Source: Prorocentrum cordatum (Eukaryota > Sar > Dinophyceae > Prorocentrales > Prorocentraceae). From it: a stretch of DNA of 64,000 bases. Below the pieces are notes generated by a model. It was given only the letters and a program-made list of their open reading frames with translations, did no database searches and was not told the origin of the DNA. Location: assembly GCA_963575745.1 (NCBI GenBank), contig CAUYUJ010016308.1, positions 172,501-236,500 of the forward strand, in the 5' to 3' direction. The translations under genes and the position numbers were made by a program. Shown here one piece after another: positions 44,490 through 53,899 of this stretch. The stretch's first letter is position 1. Each line of letters opens with the position of its first letter.

Positions 44490-44585
44490 ACACTGGCGCG
44501 CAGAGCGCGCCAAGAGCGGCGCCGGAGGCGCCGCCGGAAGGGCCCAGCGCCGATCCAAGAAATCCGCGCGGACCCCCGAAAGTTT
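44490..44585. repeat. Copy of the GTCCGCGCGG palindromic repeat
   Basis: GGCGCGCAGAGCGCGCC, then GGGCCCAGCGCCGATCCAAG and AAATCCGCGCGGACC, which is the right arm of the 36.19-kb element. Confidence 0.55.
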
Positions 44586-44901
44586 AAGCTTATAGCGTTT
44601 TTTCTTCCTCGAAGAACGGCCTCTCGACAGGAGCGCTGGCCAGAAGACGACGACGACGAGTTCTCCATCGATCTTCGCCGTTCTCTCGGTCCTCCGCCGC
44701 TCTCGGCCTGCCGTGGGCCGCTTTCGAGCCCCGGGAGCCCCAGGAAACGGATTCCGGGCGAAAAACTGCCCCTGGGGAAGACCCCAGTTTTTTGGTGTGC
44801 TGCCGATTTTTCCTACAAAGAGAAAAAGAAAGAAAGCCCTAAACAGAAACTTTCGGAGGTCCGCCCAACATATGCTGCCATACCCCTGTGCATGCACATT
44901 G

Positions 44902-44924
44902 TCAGTAGTCAGTTTGGCTCAGAG
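44902..44924 (+). promoter_or_regulatory. Possible spliced-leader relic
   Basis: TCAGTAGTCAGTTTGGCTCA then GAG matches the dinoflagellate spliced leader at about 18 of 21 positions with one inserted G. It lies upstream, same strand, of a coding-like stretch at 45.19-45.53 kb, the arrangement left by reverse transcription of a trans-spliced mRNA. A chance or decayed LTR origin is possible. Confidence 0.35.
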
Positions 44925-45189
44925 TAATTGGGGACGACACGTCAACCCGACACTGACAAAACGCTGCTTCCAGGTCGCCAACGTCGCGCATCGCGCCCCG
45001 AGATGCACGACGCGGGGCCTACCTTCGCGCCCTCGCGAGGCCACCTTGGAGAAGGGCAGCTCTCCGGCCAAGGCCGCGATGCGCGGGGCGCGATTGATCT
45101 TCGACCCCCTGGGGTGACCTACGCTGCATCGACGTCCTCGCATCATTCGGCCCGATTGCCTCGATTCGATCGAGGGCAGGGAAGGGAAA

Positions 45190-45530
45190 GCAGCGGTCTG
45201 GGGATCATCAGCATCACCATCAGCATCATCATCGAGAGCATGGCGATCCAACGAGGCTCACGCAGCCGCAGACCCTCACAGAGCACAACGAGTACGACAG
45301 CACGAAATACGATTCCTGAGCCCCAAGCACACGACAAGCCAGGAAGGCGCGACAGCTGGCGACGCAAGACAAGGTCATGGACCAGCTGCGCGTCCAGAAG
45401 AAGCGCATACTCGAATTGCAGGCCCAACTACGCAAGTGGGAGGAGTGGCACCTCTACGTGGCGCCCCCGCTACAGTCACTTTTCCAAGCGACATCAGCAC
45501 AAGAACGTAGCACTCCAGTGCATGTCCATT
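45190..45530 (+). pseudogene. Coding-like stretch with coiled coil, unknown retrogene or retroelement
   Basis: One plus-strand frame reads TQPQTLTEHNEYDSTKYDS, a stop, then ARKARQLATQDKVMDQLRVQ and ILELQAQLRKWEEWHLYV, followed by APPLQSLFQA. Lys/Arg/Gln-rich heptads suggest a coiled coil. The single stop and lack of a clear start indicate a relic. It is convergent with the Helitron gene, whose stop codon is at 45566, and may have been the insertion target. Confidence 0.35.
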
Positions 45531-45565
45531 TGGTCATGCGTCCCCGACAGCCACCCCATTGCCGC

Positions 45566-47444
45566 TCAACTCGCCTTCTGCTTCTTTCGTGGTGTGCCCC
45601 CCTTGCTGGTGCAATCGTTGCAATACAGCTCACTGGCTCTACCACTCTTCTTAAACCGACGTAGGCTCTCTGGGCCGAAACTCAGATGTCCTCGCGGCCC
45701 ACAGTTCTGGCACGGATACCTCGAGCAATCCCTGACGGAGCATCCATCTTCATAGCACGATTTGCATACTGCTTGGCGGCCGCCGTTCGTCGCGTTCGCG
45801 AACATGCGGTCGTCGAAGTCTGCGGCGACCTTCCTCGTGTCACACGCCGCGCACAAAGTGGGCGTCCTGCCACATCGTCGGCATATTTTCTCAGCCTTCG
45901 AAAAGCTCTTCTTGTCCAGGACTTGCTTGCACTCGCCGCACTCGTGGCAGTCAAGGCACCGGCTGACATGTCGCTCCGCGCCCCGCTGCACTGTCCGCCC
46001 GCCCCTTGGGAAACTGCTCCGGCTCAGCTCCTTCCCGCGAACTTCACAGAGCAGAGTGGCGCTACATCGTCGGCATACCTTCTCGGCATTCGAAAAGCTC
46101 TGCTTGTCCAGGAACTGCTTGCACTTGCCGCACTCGTGGCAGTCCAGGCACCGGCTGACATGCTGCCCCGCGCCCCGCTGCTGTGTCCGCCCGTCCCTTG
46201 GGAAACTGCTCCGGCTCAGCTCCTCCCCGCAAACTTCACAGAGCAGAGTGGCGCTACATCGTCGGCATACCTTCTCGGCCTTTGAAAAGCTCTGCTTCTC
46301 CAAAACCTGCTTGCACGCAGCGCATTCGTGGCAGTCAAGGCACCGGCTGACATGCCGCTCCGCGCCTCGCTGCTCTGTCCGCCCGCCACGTGGAAAGCGC
46401 GTCTTCGCCAGCGTCCTCTCGCAGACATGGCACTTCACAGGCGCGCACGCCACGCGCACTTTCCCGTTGCACACGAACTTCCTGTAGTCTTGTATCCTCT
46501 CTTTGCACACGATGCACACTTCGCAGTCCCCAAAGCGACGGATCGTCTGCTTGCGAACTTGGCGAGGTGCTCCGCGGTTACTGATCACAGGCTTCTCCGC
46601 GCCGCAGACTGTGCACGCAAATCGACGCAGGTCTCCGCTACATCTCCAACAACAATACGTCGAACGTTCACCTGGTATCCGGAATGCATCCACCCCCGAC
46701 ACGTAATCCCCGCACTTGTCGCACATGTGGACCTCGAAGCTCGCAGCAAGCACGCGCGCGTTGCACTCGTCCCTGGTATCCTCAAACAAAACGTCCAACT
46801 GCATCAAACCACACGTGCTGCATTGCCTTCTCTGGAACTGCGCCGCCGTACCCTGCGCTCGCTCGATGCATAGCGCGTCCGCGCAAGCCTTGCACTCGCG
46901 CCAGTGCCCTGCAGCCAGACACTTTTCTCCAACCTCCCCCCGTCGTCGACGGTCTGCTCCGAAACCGGCCACTGGGAACGACAGTCGGCAGCACCAGCAC
47001 GCCCAGGACGACCCCTGCTGCTTCCTGCGCTCCCTCCCTACTTCCTGCAAGACCACTGCCCTGTCGTAATCCTCCGTTGCCTCCGCTATGCCGTACGTCA
47101 CAGTTCCAGCGAGCCTCCCCGCACTCGCCGCAGCGCCTGCGCCGAATCGACTTCGCAAGAACGCCAGCATGCATCGAGGCCCCGCAGCCTCTCCTTGTCG
47201 GAATAGCTCCGGCGCAAAAGCCCGCAGCAAAAGCAACCCACTCGCCGACGTCAGCCGCGACAGGATGACGCATGCAGTCATCGCCTCAGAAGGCCCCACG
47301 ACGTCCAATGCATCGCCGCAGTCCGCAAGCCCTGCCGACAACGTCGCCCCCTGCATCATGAATGCAGTGCTCGCGAAGTCCGGGATCCATGTGAAGCCCG
47401 TGCGCCGCACCTTCGCACCTGATCCTGAATTCCCGCCCACGCTT
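45566..47444 (-). CDS. Helicase C-terminal motifs plus 64-residue zinc-finger repeats (last exon)
   Basis: The first ~100 residues are the missing end of the Pif1 helicase. RRTGFTWIPDFASTAFMMQG then TACVILSRLTSASGLLLL fits the family's C-terminal motifs (the usual TxHxxQG read here as TAFMMQG, and the VxLSR motif). There follows a Cys-rich stretch with many CxxC pairs. Then come three tandem units of 64 residues (192 bp) containing SRCLDCHECxxCKQxLxKxSF and KxCRRC. They lie at about 45.89, 46.08 and 46.27 kb on the plus coordinate and are nearly identical in DNA. The third-translated unit has CEVRG where the others have CEVCG, losing one cysteine. Likely role: nucleic-acid or protein binding. 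No upstream in-frame Met; it is read as joined to the preceding exon across a GT-AG intron (about 47445-47589), which conserves frame. Confidence 0.75.
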
Positions 47445-47585
47445 CTTCAGCGCTCAGGCTGCCCCCCCTGTGCCTCTGCCTCTCCACTCGACGTACCTCT
47501 CTCGCTCCCCTGTCAGTCTTCCGTTCTTTCCCCGCCTACCCACCCGGCTTCCTCTCTCCGTCTCCTTCGCGCCCGCTGGCCCTCC

Positions 47586-50500
47586 TCACCCATTCTTCGC
47601 CCGCGCTCGTCTCCCCGGCTCTCCCCGCAGGCGGGCATGCCGGACAGGCTTTTCGCATAGTTCCCAAGTGCGCTGAACGGGGTGCAGAGGGAAAACACCT
47701 GGGCCAAGCTTCTCATCCACAGTCCACGCCGCACCGTCCACTCGCAAATACATACAACGCGGCAAGTAATTCAGGAAGCGCTCCGACCCTGGCTGCGCCA
47801 CGCGGTCTGCCGGATGCAGCTCCCATCCCACCAGCGTGCACGGCATGTGCTTCAGGATGACGATGTTTCTCGTCTTGCATATCTTCTCTGTCACGCGGCC
47901 TTTCATGCCTACGTACAGCAAGTTAATGCCTGGGATGCCCGCAGTCTTCTGGTCGTGCAGCATGAGCAACTTCTCCAAGCTCTTCCGTAGCTTGCCCGGT
48001 GTCTTCGCTACCTGGGCTGGATTGTCGGGCTTGTCCTGCGAGCTGAACCACAGCGTGCGCAGTCGGTGTGCCTTTGCGTATTCCGCCGCCCTCAACAGCA
48101 TGGCGTGGTACTTCGGGTCATTGTTTTTGTGCATGTACGGCGCTGACACGAACGGCTCTTCCACCACACGCCCATCCTTCGGTTGCAGTAGGCGGTTCCT
48201 GCGTTCACGTTCTCTCCGGCAGTCCGCGCACTCCATGTCCATCATGGAACGCCACGTCGCGCCCTGCAGCTTCATTTCCGCCCACGTCACGTGCAAAGTC
48301 TTGCACGCAGTCTCGCAGCACGCGCCTCCGCCCTGAAACGGCCAACAGCCTGCGTGCTCCGTCGGCATGCCCAGCAGGAAATTGTACGACTCGTCCGACA
48401 TGCGGCCCTCACGCGCCTCCTGTAACACGGTGCTGTACCACGGATCTTCTTTGACTCTCTTCTGCACCGCGAGCTCCCAGAAATGAGTCAGCCCCACGCG
48501 AGGATCACTGCTCCAAAACAAATCCAAGGCTGCTTTCTCTTGGCTTGTTTTGCCCTGCTTCGGCGGCGCGGCCTCCTTCGGCGGCAGGAACACGGCCGAC
48601 GACGCCGGGATTGGGGGGATCTGGTAAAAATCGCCGAACGCCATAACATTGTATCCCCCGAACGGTCTGCTCGTCTTGTCTGCGCGGTGGCGGTACCGAT
48701 TCACCTGCGCCGCGTCCGCCAAGTGCTTCTCGAGTGCCCCTAACAGACCGTCCGACACCATCCCGATCTCATCTATGAGCAGCCAACGCACAGCCTGATT
48801 CCGGGTAAAAAGAACATCTACGTCCGTGTGAGACAAACTCCGATCTCCGCCGCCCACGGAGACGTCTCCGCCCGAATGGATCGTCACGCCACCCATCGCG
48901 TGGGCGACCCGGTTCTGGAAGGCCACGCACATAAATTGCACGCCGTGCTCCCAGTGCAGCGCCTCTCTGAACATCCTGGTAATCCAATGAATGAGACGGC
49001 TTTTCCCTGTCCCTGGACCCCCGTGCACAAAAACTCGAATGGGTTCTTCTCGAGCTGCGCGGTCACTGTGTCCCTTTGGTAAATCGCTCCCTTCTCTGTC
49101 GAGTTCGAACTCCACGCGTATCCGCCGCATGACCTGTTCAATGATGTCGATGTCTTCCTGCTCTGGCGCCATCTGCTCCTTCTTCAAATTCCCGAGCCAC
49201 TCGTCCATCCTGCGGCCGTAGTCCACGACGGAGAGACTGGCGAAAGGCATGGTCATTCCGACGTACGGCGCTGGTCGGACGTCCGTCATGCTCTTCTGCT
49301 TGACGAATGCTTTTCGCAAATCCTCGCTGCTGGGGTACCCTCTGCTGTCGAACTGCTCCTCCGAGATGCCCTGCACGGCCTCCTTTCCGAGTGGCGGAGT
49401 TTGCCACAACGCCCGGCCCATGGTGATGATGTCTGCGTAGCGCCCGTACCCGGCTGACTCCTCGGCACCATCCATTCGAGCCATCCCATCCAGTGCCTGG
49501 CGGACGATCTCCATGGACCCAGCCCGACTGTCTTCATTCTTCCAGGCATCCACAGAGCTGGCATCGGACGAATCCACGTGATCCTCCCGCGCAACAGTGC
49601 ACGCTGCAGCCAAGAAGTTCACTATGTAACGCTGGCTCGTTTTCGAAACCACGTAACCGTCCACGTACTTCTCCCAGGATGCCCGATAAGAGTAATAGAA
49701 CTCTGCGTCGGCCACATCCGGGCACGTCGCTTTCCGCGTCAGGCGGCGGCGCTTCTTAGTCGCACTCGGCACGTGTCCCCCTGCGTTGTCCCGCTCTGAT
49801 GCCTCGCCGCTCTCCTCCGCGCTGAGCATATCCAGCCACGCGGGAACGCTCTCCCCTTCCACTGCTCTGCACTTTCCAAGATTCGCCAACAAGGGGTTCC
49901 ACCACCTCGCACCCCGCGCCTCTAAGCACCACGGGCGCATGTACACGCTCAGTCGACGAGCATTCTCCTCTTGCGCTAGCGACGTACCCGGTGTTGGCCC
50001 AAAAGTCCACGTGGGCAAATGTAGGCGCCGCCTCTTCTCCCAACACCACGCGTGCCGCAGACCGCGAAGCTCGGGGGCATCCGGAAGCAATATCCTGTCG
50101 GGCGCCTCCAACGCGACGAAGTGCTCTCCTCCTTTCATGCTGCAGTGGATCCTGCCTTCACGACACTCTTTCTCGTACCGACGCCCCACATCTGTCAAAG
50201 CTGATCGGTAGATTTCCTGCCGGCCGAGAGGGGGGTGGATCTTCTCTATGGACCAGTGCAGCAACATCTCGTACGGGCTGAGCACGTCCACGTTGTGGGC
50301 TGCACCGCGATAGCCGTACATCAAAGCGAACGGAGCATCCGCGTACGTGAAATTCAAATTCCCTCGGCCCGAACGCATGGCTGACACGACAGAACAACCG
50401 CGGGATTTCCCCGTCTCCACCTCCTCTCGCTTCAACAGATCAACGGCCGGAAACCGCACCGAAGGGAACGTGCGGATGCACTCTGCCATTAGAGCGTCTG

Positions 50501-51542
50501 GATGGTCAGCATACAGTGACAACAAGCAGGACTCCAAAGATGTTCGAACAATGCCCTTGCACTCTAGATCTCGAACGAGACGCCTTGAGTAGTGCTGGAA
50601 TTCCTGCGCTGCAGTACGGTTCCCTCCCAAAGCTCCGTCAGACGCTACTTTCCGTTCCAAGGTCGCACTGAGCCTCTTCATTTCTTTTTCTCCGATGTCT
50701 TGCATTTTGGCGGAATACCCTCCAAAGTAACCCGCAGCAAGAGCCATGGCTGCTTGTAGGTCGTTCGCCTGCGTTGCAAGATCCCCGCCGCGGTAGCACG
50801 TCTGCCTTTTCGAGTCATACAGCAACACCTCGTGGGACTCCGGCAAGATTGGCAAACGATGCGGGAACTTCACGTCGGCGTTGCTCCCTGAGAAGGCGAT
50901 GAGTGCTCGGGGGCCCGCGTTCAACCACTCGTGGTTCCGCGCTGGGAGCACGGTGCCCAACACACTCCGAGGCCCCGTCATCGGCATGCATCGGGCCACG
51001 GCGATGCAACGACACACCAGCAGAGCTTCCGCGCACATCTGGTTTTCCAACGGGAAGTCGGCCTTGCACCCGCTCTTCCCCTTTGGCATGCACGATCGAA
51101 GCGGTCGCCTTTCCCCGGTCCGTTCACACCGAGGATGCACGTGGTGGTTCATCCGAGAAAGACAATGTTGCAGCCGCTTGTCGTACTCGTCTGCCCACTC
51201 TGCCGCGCCAGCATCCGCGGCTCGGCTCTTCCAGAAGAAGGCAGGCAATCGACTCAACGCCATGTCGTTCGCAAAAGCTGGCCAAGCCGCCTCAACGTCG
51301 CCCCGCTCAGCTTCGAACTCTGTCGCCGACGGGCACGACGCACACCGACCGTAGCTCACGAACCCTTTGAAAGCGTCTGCGGTGATGAGCTTCTCCCGCA
51401 GCATGGATCCCAAATCAGACAAAGTACTGAACTGTCCTGCCATCTGTAAATCCGCCGTGCCGCATCGAGCGACAGCGAGGGCTTTGGGTTCACGGCCCCC
51501 CGACGACGACCTTTCCCAAAAAAGAAACCCTCGGGGCAACAA
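47586..51542 (-). CDS. Helitron Rep C-terminal part and Pif1-family helicase
   Basis: A 1318-residue open frame. Residues ~120-165 carry the conserved Cys/His Rep region (LSRMNHHVHPRCERTGERRP and CMPKGKSGCKADFPL). Residues ~270-285 read GYFGGYSAKMQDIGEKE, the place and spacing of the catalytic tyrosine/lysine motif of Helitron Rep. The helicase starts near residue 835: Walker A HGGPGTGKSRLIHW (~840), AFQNRVAHAMGGVTIH (motif Ia region), Walker B WLLIDEIGMVSD (~920), and FGDFYQIPPI (motif III, ~970). The frame ends at TGA just past a GTGAGG donor; final helicase motifs lie in the next exon. Family role: nicking and strand transfer at element ends, and unwinding during rolling-circle transposition. 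The first codon is probably not a start; the exon begins at an intron after the HUH exon. Confidence 0.85.
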   Translation of the reverse strand: MLPRGFLFWERSSSGGREPKALAVARCGTADLQMAGQFSTLSDLGSMLREKLITADAFKGFVSYGRCASCPSATEFEAERGDVEAAWPAFANDMALSRLPAFFWKSRAADAGAAEWADEYDKRLQHCLSRMNHHVHPRCERTGERRPLRSCMPKGKSGCKADFPLENQMCAEALLVCRCIAVARCMPMTGPRSVLGTVLPARNHEWLNAGPRALIAFSGSNADVKFPHRLPILPESHEVLLYDSKRQTCYRGGDLATQANDLQAAMALAAGYFGGYSAKMQDIGEKEMKRLSATLERKVASDGALGGNRTAAQEFQHYSRRLVRDLECKGIVRTSLESCLLSLYADHPDALMAECIRTFPSVRFPAVDLLKREEVETGKSRGCSVVSAMRSGRGNLNFTYADAPFALMYGYRGAAHNVDVLSPYEMLLHWSIEKIHPPLGRQEIYRSALTDVGRRYEKECREGRIHCSMKGGEHFVALEAPDRILLPDAPELRGLRHAWCWEKRRRLHLPTWTFGPTPGTSLAQEENARRLSVYMRPWCLEARGARWWNPLLANLGKCRAVEGESVPAWLDMLSAEESGEASERDNAGGHVPSATKKRRRLTRKATCPDVADAEFYYSYRASWEKYVDGYVVSKTSQRYIVNFLAAACTVAREDHVDSSDASSVDAWKNEDSRAGSMEIVRQALDGMARMDGAEESAGYGRYADIITMGRALWQTPPLGKEAVQGISEEQFDSRGYPSSEDLRKAFVKQKSMTDVRPAPYVGMTMPFASLSVVDYGRRMDEWLGNLKKEQMAPEQEDIDIIEQVMRRIRVEFELDREGSDLPKGHSDRAAREEPIRVFVHGGPGTGKSRLIHWITRMFREALHWEHGVQFMCVAFQNRVAHAMGGVTIHSGGDVSVGGGDRSLSHTDVDVLFTRNQAVRWLLIDEIGMVSDGLLGALEKHLADAAQVNRYRHRADKTSRPFGGYNVMAFGDFYQIPPIPASSAVFLPPKEAAPPKQGKTSQEKAALDLFWSSDPRVGLTHFWELAVQKRVKEDPWYSTVLQEAREGRMSDESYNFLLGMPTEHAGCWPFQGGGACCETACKTLHVTWAEMKLQGATWRSMMDMECADCRRERERRNRLLQPKDGRVVEEPFVSAPYMHKNNDPKYHAMLLRAAEYAKAHRLRTLWFSSQDKPDNPAQVAKTPGKLRKSLEKLLMLHDQKTAGIPGINLLYVGMKGRVTEKICKTRNIVILKHMPCTLVGWELHPADRVAQPGSERFLNYLPRCMYLRVDGAAWTVDEKLGPGVFPLHPVQRTWELCEKPVRHARLRGEPGRRARAKNG

Positions 51543-51656
51543 CGGACAACAGCGAGATCACGCACGACACCACGTGTTGCACATGATGCCGCACTCGCGC
51601 ACGCACGACTCCATGCACAGTACTCGGACACACAACGTGACCACCAAAAGACGTGC

Positions 51657-52438
51657 TCATTTCTCTTTTACCTGGCGCCCTCGCGTCCTCCCCGGCATCG
51701 TCGCCCCCGATGCGTCCCCTGGCCGCGCGGCCAAACTCGGGCGGGACTTGCCGCAGGCACCTGGATACAAAAAAGCGTGCACGTGCAGCACGCCTTCAGC
51801 CTTCTGCGCTTCCACTGCGCCCACCATAGCGTCAGCTCGTCCTGCGGCGCCCCCCATCGGCGTAGCATTGCTGCCGAACGAATCCATGCAAGGACTGCCC
51901 GTCGCTGCACAGTGGGGGCAATTGGAACACATGCGGAAGCCGTACAACGACGGGAGCACCACTCGAGTCATCACCTGAAATGCGTGCACGCAGCACAGCG
52001 GATCTCGGGCAGTGATACCGCGCCGCACGTCGTATTCGGGCAGCTGCACCGCCACCAAGTCTTCCTCGCCGTCCGCGTCCCCGCTCCTTCCTGGGCACAA
52101 GCTCGGGCGCTTCAGCCCCAAGCACCTTCGAACCTCGGGCGTCTCTGCGCCAAAAACAGGATCTGAGCGTCGTCCGCGGTATAAGTGTAATGCCAGGCCC
52201 GAATGCCGCTCGCTTGGAGTGAAAGTAATGAATACGGGCACCCCGTAGAATATGCGACTGCTGAATACCAAATAACGCATGCTGCTCCGTATCTGCCTTG
52301 TCCCTGGCAGGCGGCTCGACATGAACCTGTAATTCCGCAACAAAGCTTTCTCCTCTGGCGTCAAGCCGATGATCCTGTCTATCTTCGATACGTCGCCTGC
52401 CACCTTTTTCCTCTGCCCACTGCTTGTCTGATATTCTC
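51657..52438 (-). CDS. Helitron_like_N Rep exon with HUH motif
   Basis: Reads VSKIDRIIGLTPEEKALLRN, RSSMRYLVFSSRIFYGVPVF then ITFTPSERHSGL, and near residue 238 GAVEAQKAEGVLHVHAFLYP. The last fits the Helitron pattern in which the HUH metal-binding motif (here HVH) follows VVExQKRGLPH-type sequence. Known role of HUH: coordinates the metal for single-strand nicking by the Rep tyrosine. An acceptor TTGCAG or a nearby AATATCAG marks the left end, with donor GTAGAT at 52512 in the preceding exon, giving an intron of about 75 bp. The last ~20 codons (Arg/Lys-rich) may be intron read-through before the next exon. Confidence 0.75.
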
Positions 52439-52511
52439 CTGCAAGGGGCGAGGCGAACGCATCTCCTCTCCCCCCCCAGCCCCCTCCTCCTTCCACCCCT
52501 TTCGCAATCTA

Positions 52512-53718
52512 CCGCCCGCCCGTCGGGTCCTGTGTGCAGCAACTCGTACACGCGCTGCACGGCCGCCCCCATCTTCTGGTCGGACCCCTCGCTCGCGCCG
52601 CCTCTCCGCAGAGCCCGCGAAATAGACATGGACACTCCAAGATTCACCTTCGTCACGAAAGACAGACTTCGCAGCCCTGGACTGAAGTCCCAATCCTGAC
52701 GTATCTGACCTTCGCACCGCGAGGCCATCATGGCGTCGAAGGCGTGCATGGATACCGGCGGCGCGCCGTACTCCGTCTTCCGTCGCCACCGCGCCTGCTG
52801 CGGAAAGTCCGGCTCGCCCACGCACCACGGTAACGTGATATTGAAGACCTGCGGGATGTACTCAGAGCGAAACTGGTCAAGCAGGTTCGAGCCCGTGCGT
52901 AAACTAAGCTCTGAAAACCGACCGAACGCCTCCTCTCTGCTTGCTTCCACGTTCCTACCAACATCCGAATCTCGCTGCGCCATCAGCAGCAAGGGTCTTC
53001 CTCTGTCGAGCTCGCGCCCCAGCTCGGCCACAGTGCCGCTGCGTTCCGCCGGCGTGGCCGCCTTGTCCGTTCCCAGGAAGGGGACGTCCTCGGAAATGGC
53101 CACGTCGAAAATGTCCGCAAGACCATTTGGCACACACGGAGCATCCGTCGACGCCAGCTTCTCCGCGTCTTGCCGTACTTTGGCCATGTCCACATCGTAC
53201 CCCGGCTGCTTCGCGGCCTTAGGCATTGCAATGAGTTCTACCACAACGTTCCTGCGGACTGTTGCTTCCCTTAGCAGCGCATTCAGGTCGACTAGGCCAG
53301 ATGTCACCACAACTCGCACTCTGTTCGCGAGCACCTCCCCCGTCACTAGCAACGATATGTGCACGGCCCCTGTCTCTAGCTTCTGGAACTGGTCTACCAT
53401 GCTGGCCCAGTCCATGGGAGGACTGAACAACTGACCTTTGTACGCAACCCGCCCATCGTTCTGGTACATGGGGCTGTGCAGCAGATGCTTCGGGCGCTTG
53501 CTCCTTTGCGTCTGACGCACGTCAATGGAGAACAACGTCAGGCCCGTCCAGTATCTGGGCGCGCACGTCTTCTCCATCCACGTCACCTTCTTCTCGTAAA
53601 TCCATCTCTCCACGTACCCGTACCAGTTGTCGTTCGCTAGCCCGATTGGAATGACCTCGTTCCTTGTCAACGTCAAGCGACATGCTTTGCACATCGGTAC
53701 TCGACAGCTTCGGCACAA
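52512..53718 (-). CDS. DUF6570-like region of the Helitron protein
   Basis: Begins with CRSCRVPMCKACRLTLTRN, continuing the zinc-binding cluster that ends the preceding exon (CCPEDHECDRSC). VIPIGLANDNWYGYVERWIY and VTWMEKTCAPRYWTGLTLFS follow; this C-x-x-C / LANDNWYGY signature is what I associate with DUF6570 upstream of Helitron_like_N domains. The remainder (about 300 residues) includes FNITLPWCVGEPDFPQQARW, with no assignable domain. Downstream of about 52512 the frame continues but is out of register with the Rep exon, so I end it at the GTAGAT donor. Start is internal: an acceptor CGCGCAG at about 53733 precedes CCG GAG in frame. Confidence 0.7.
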
Positions 53719-53899
53719 TCTCTTCCTCTCCGGCTGCGCGAGCGGGGACGACCGTCACCGGGCGAGCGGATCCCGCAATGTCGCTGGCGCTCCACCGACC
53801 CCGCGACAGAGCCTCCCGACCCGCCCTCCGCATGCTCCTTCCCCACCTCCCCGTCGGTCGCGCCAGCGACGTCGCGCTCCCCGCGCCCCCCGTTCAGTC

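Noticed and set aside
45510-45521. GCACTCCAGTGC hairpin as the Helitron 3' end
   Set aside because: The stem is only 5 bp and no CTRR follows at the required position on the minus strand; kept only as a place to look.
45686-47268. Several plus-strand frames of 180-240 codons opposite the zinc-finger exon
   Set aside because: Antisense shadows of the Cys-rich repeats.
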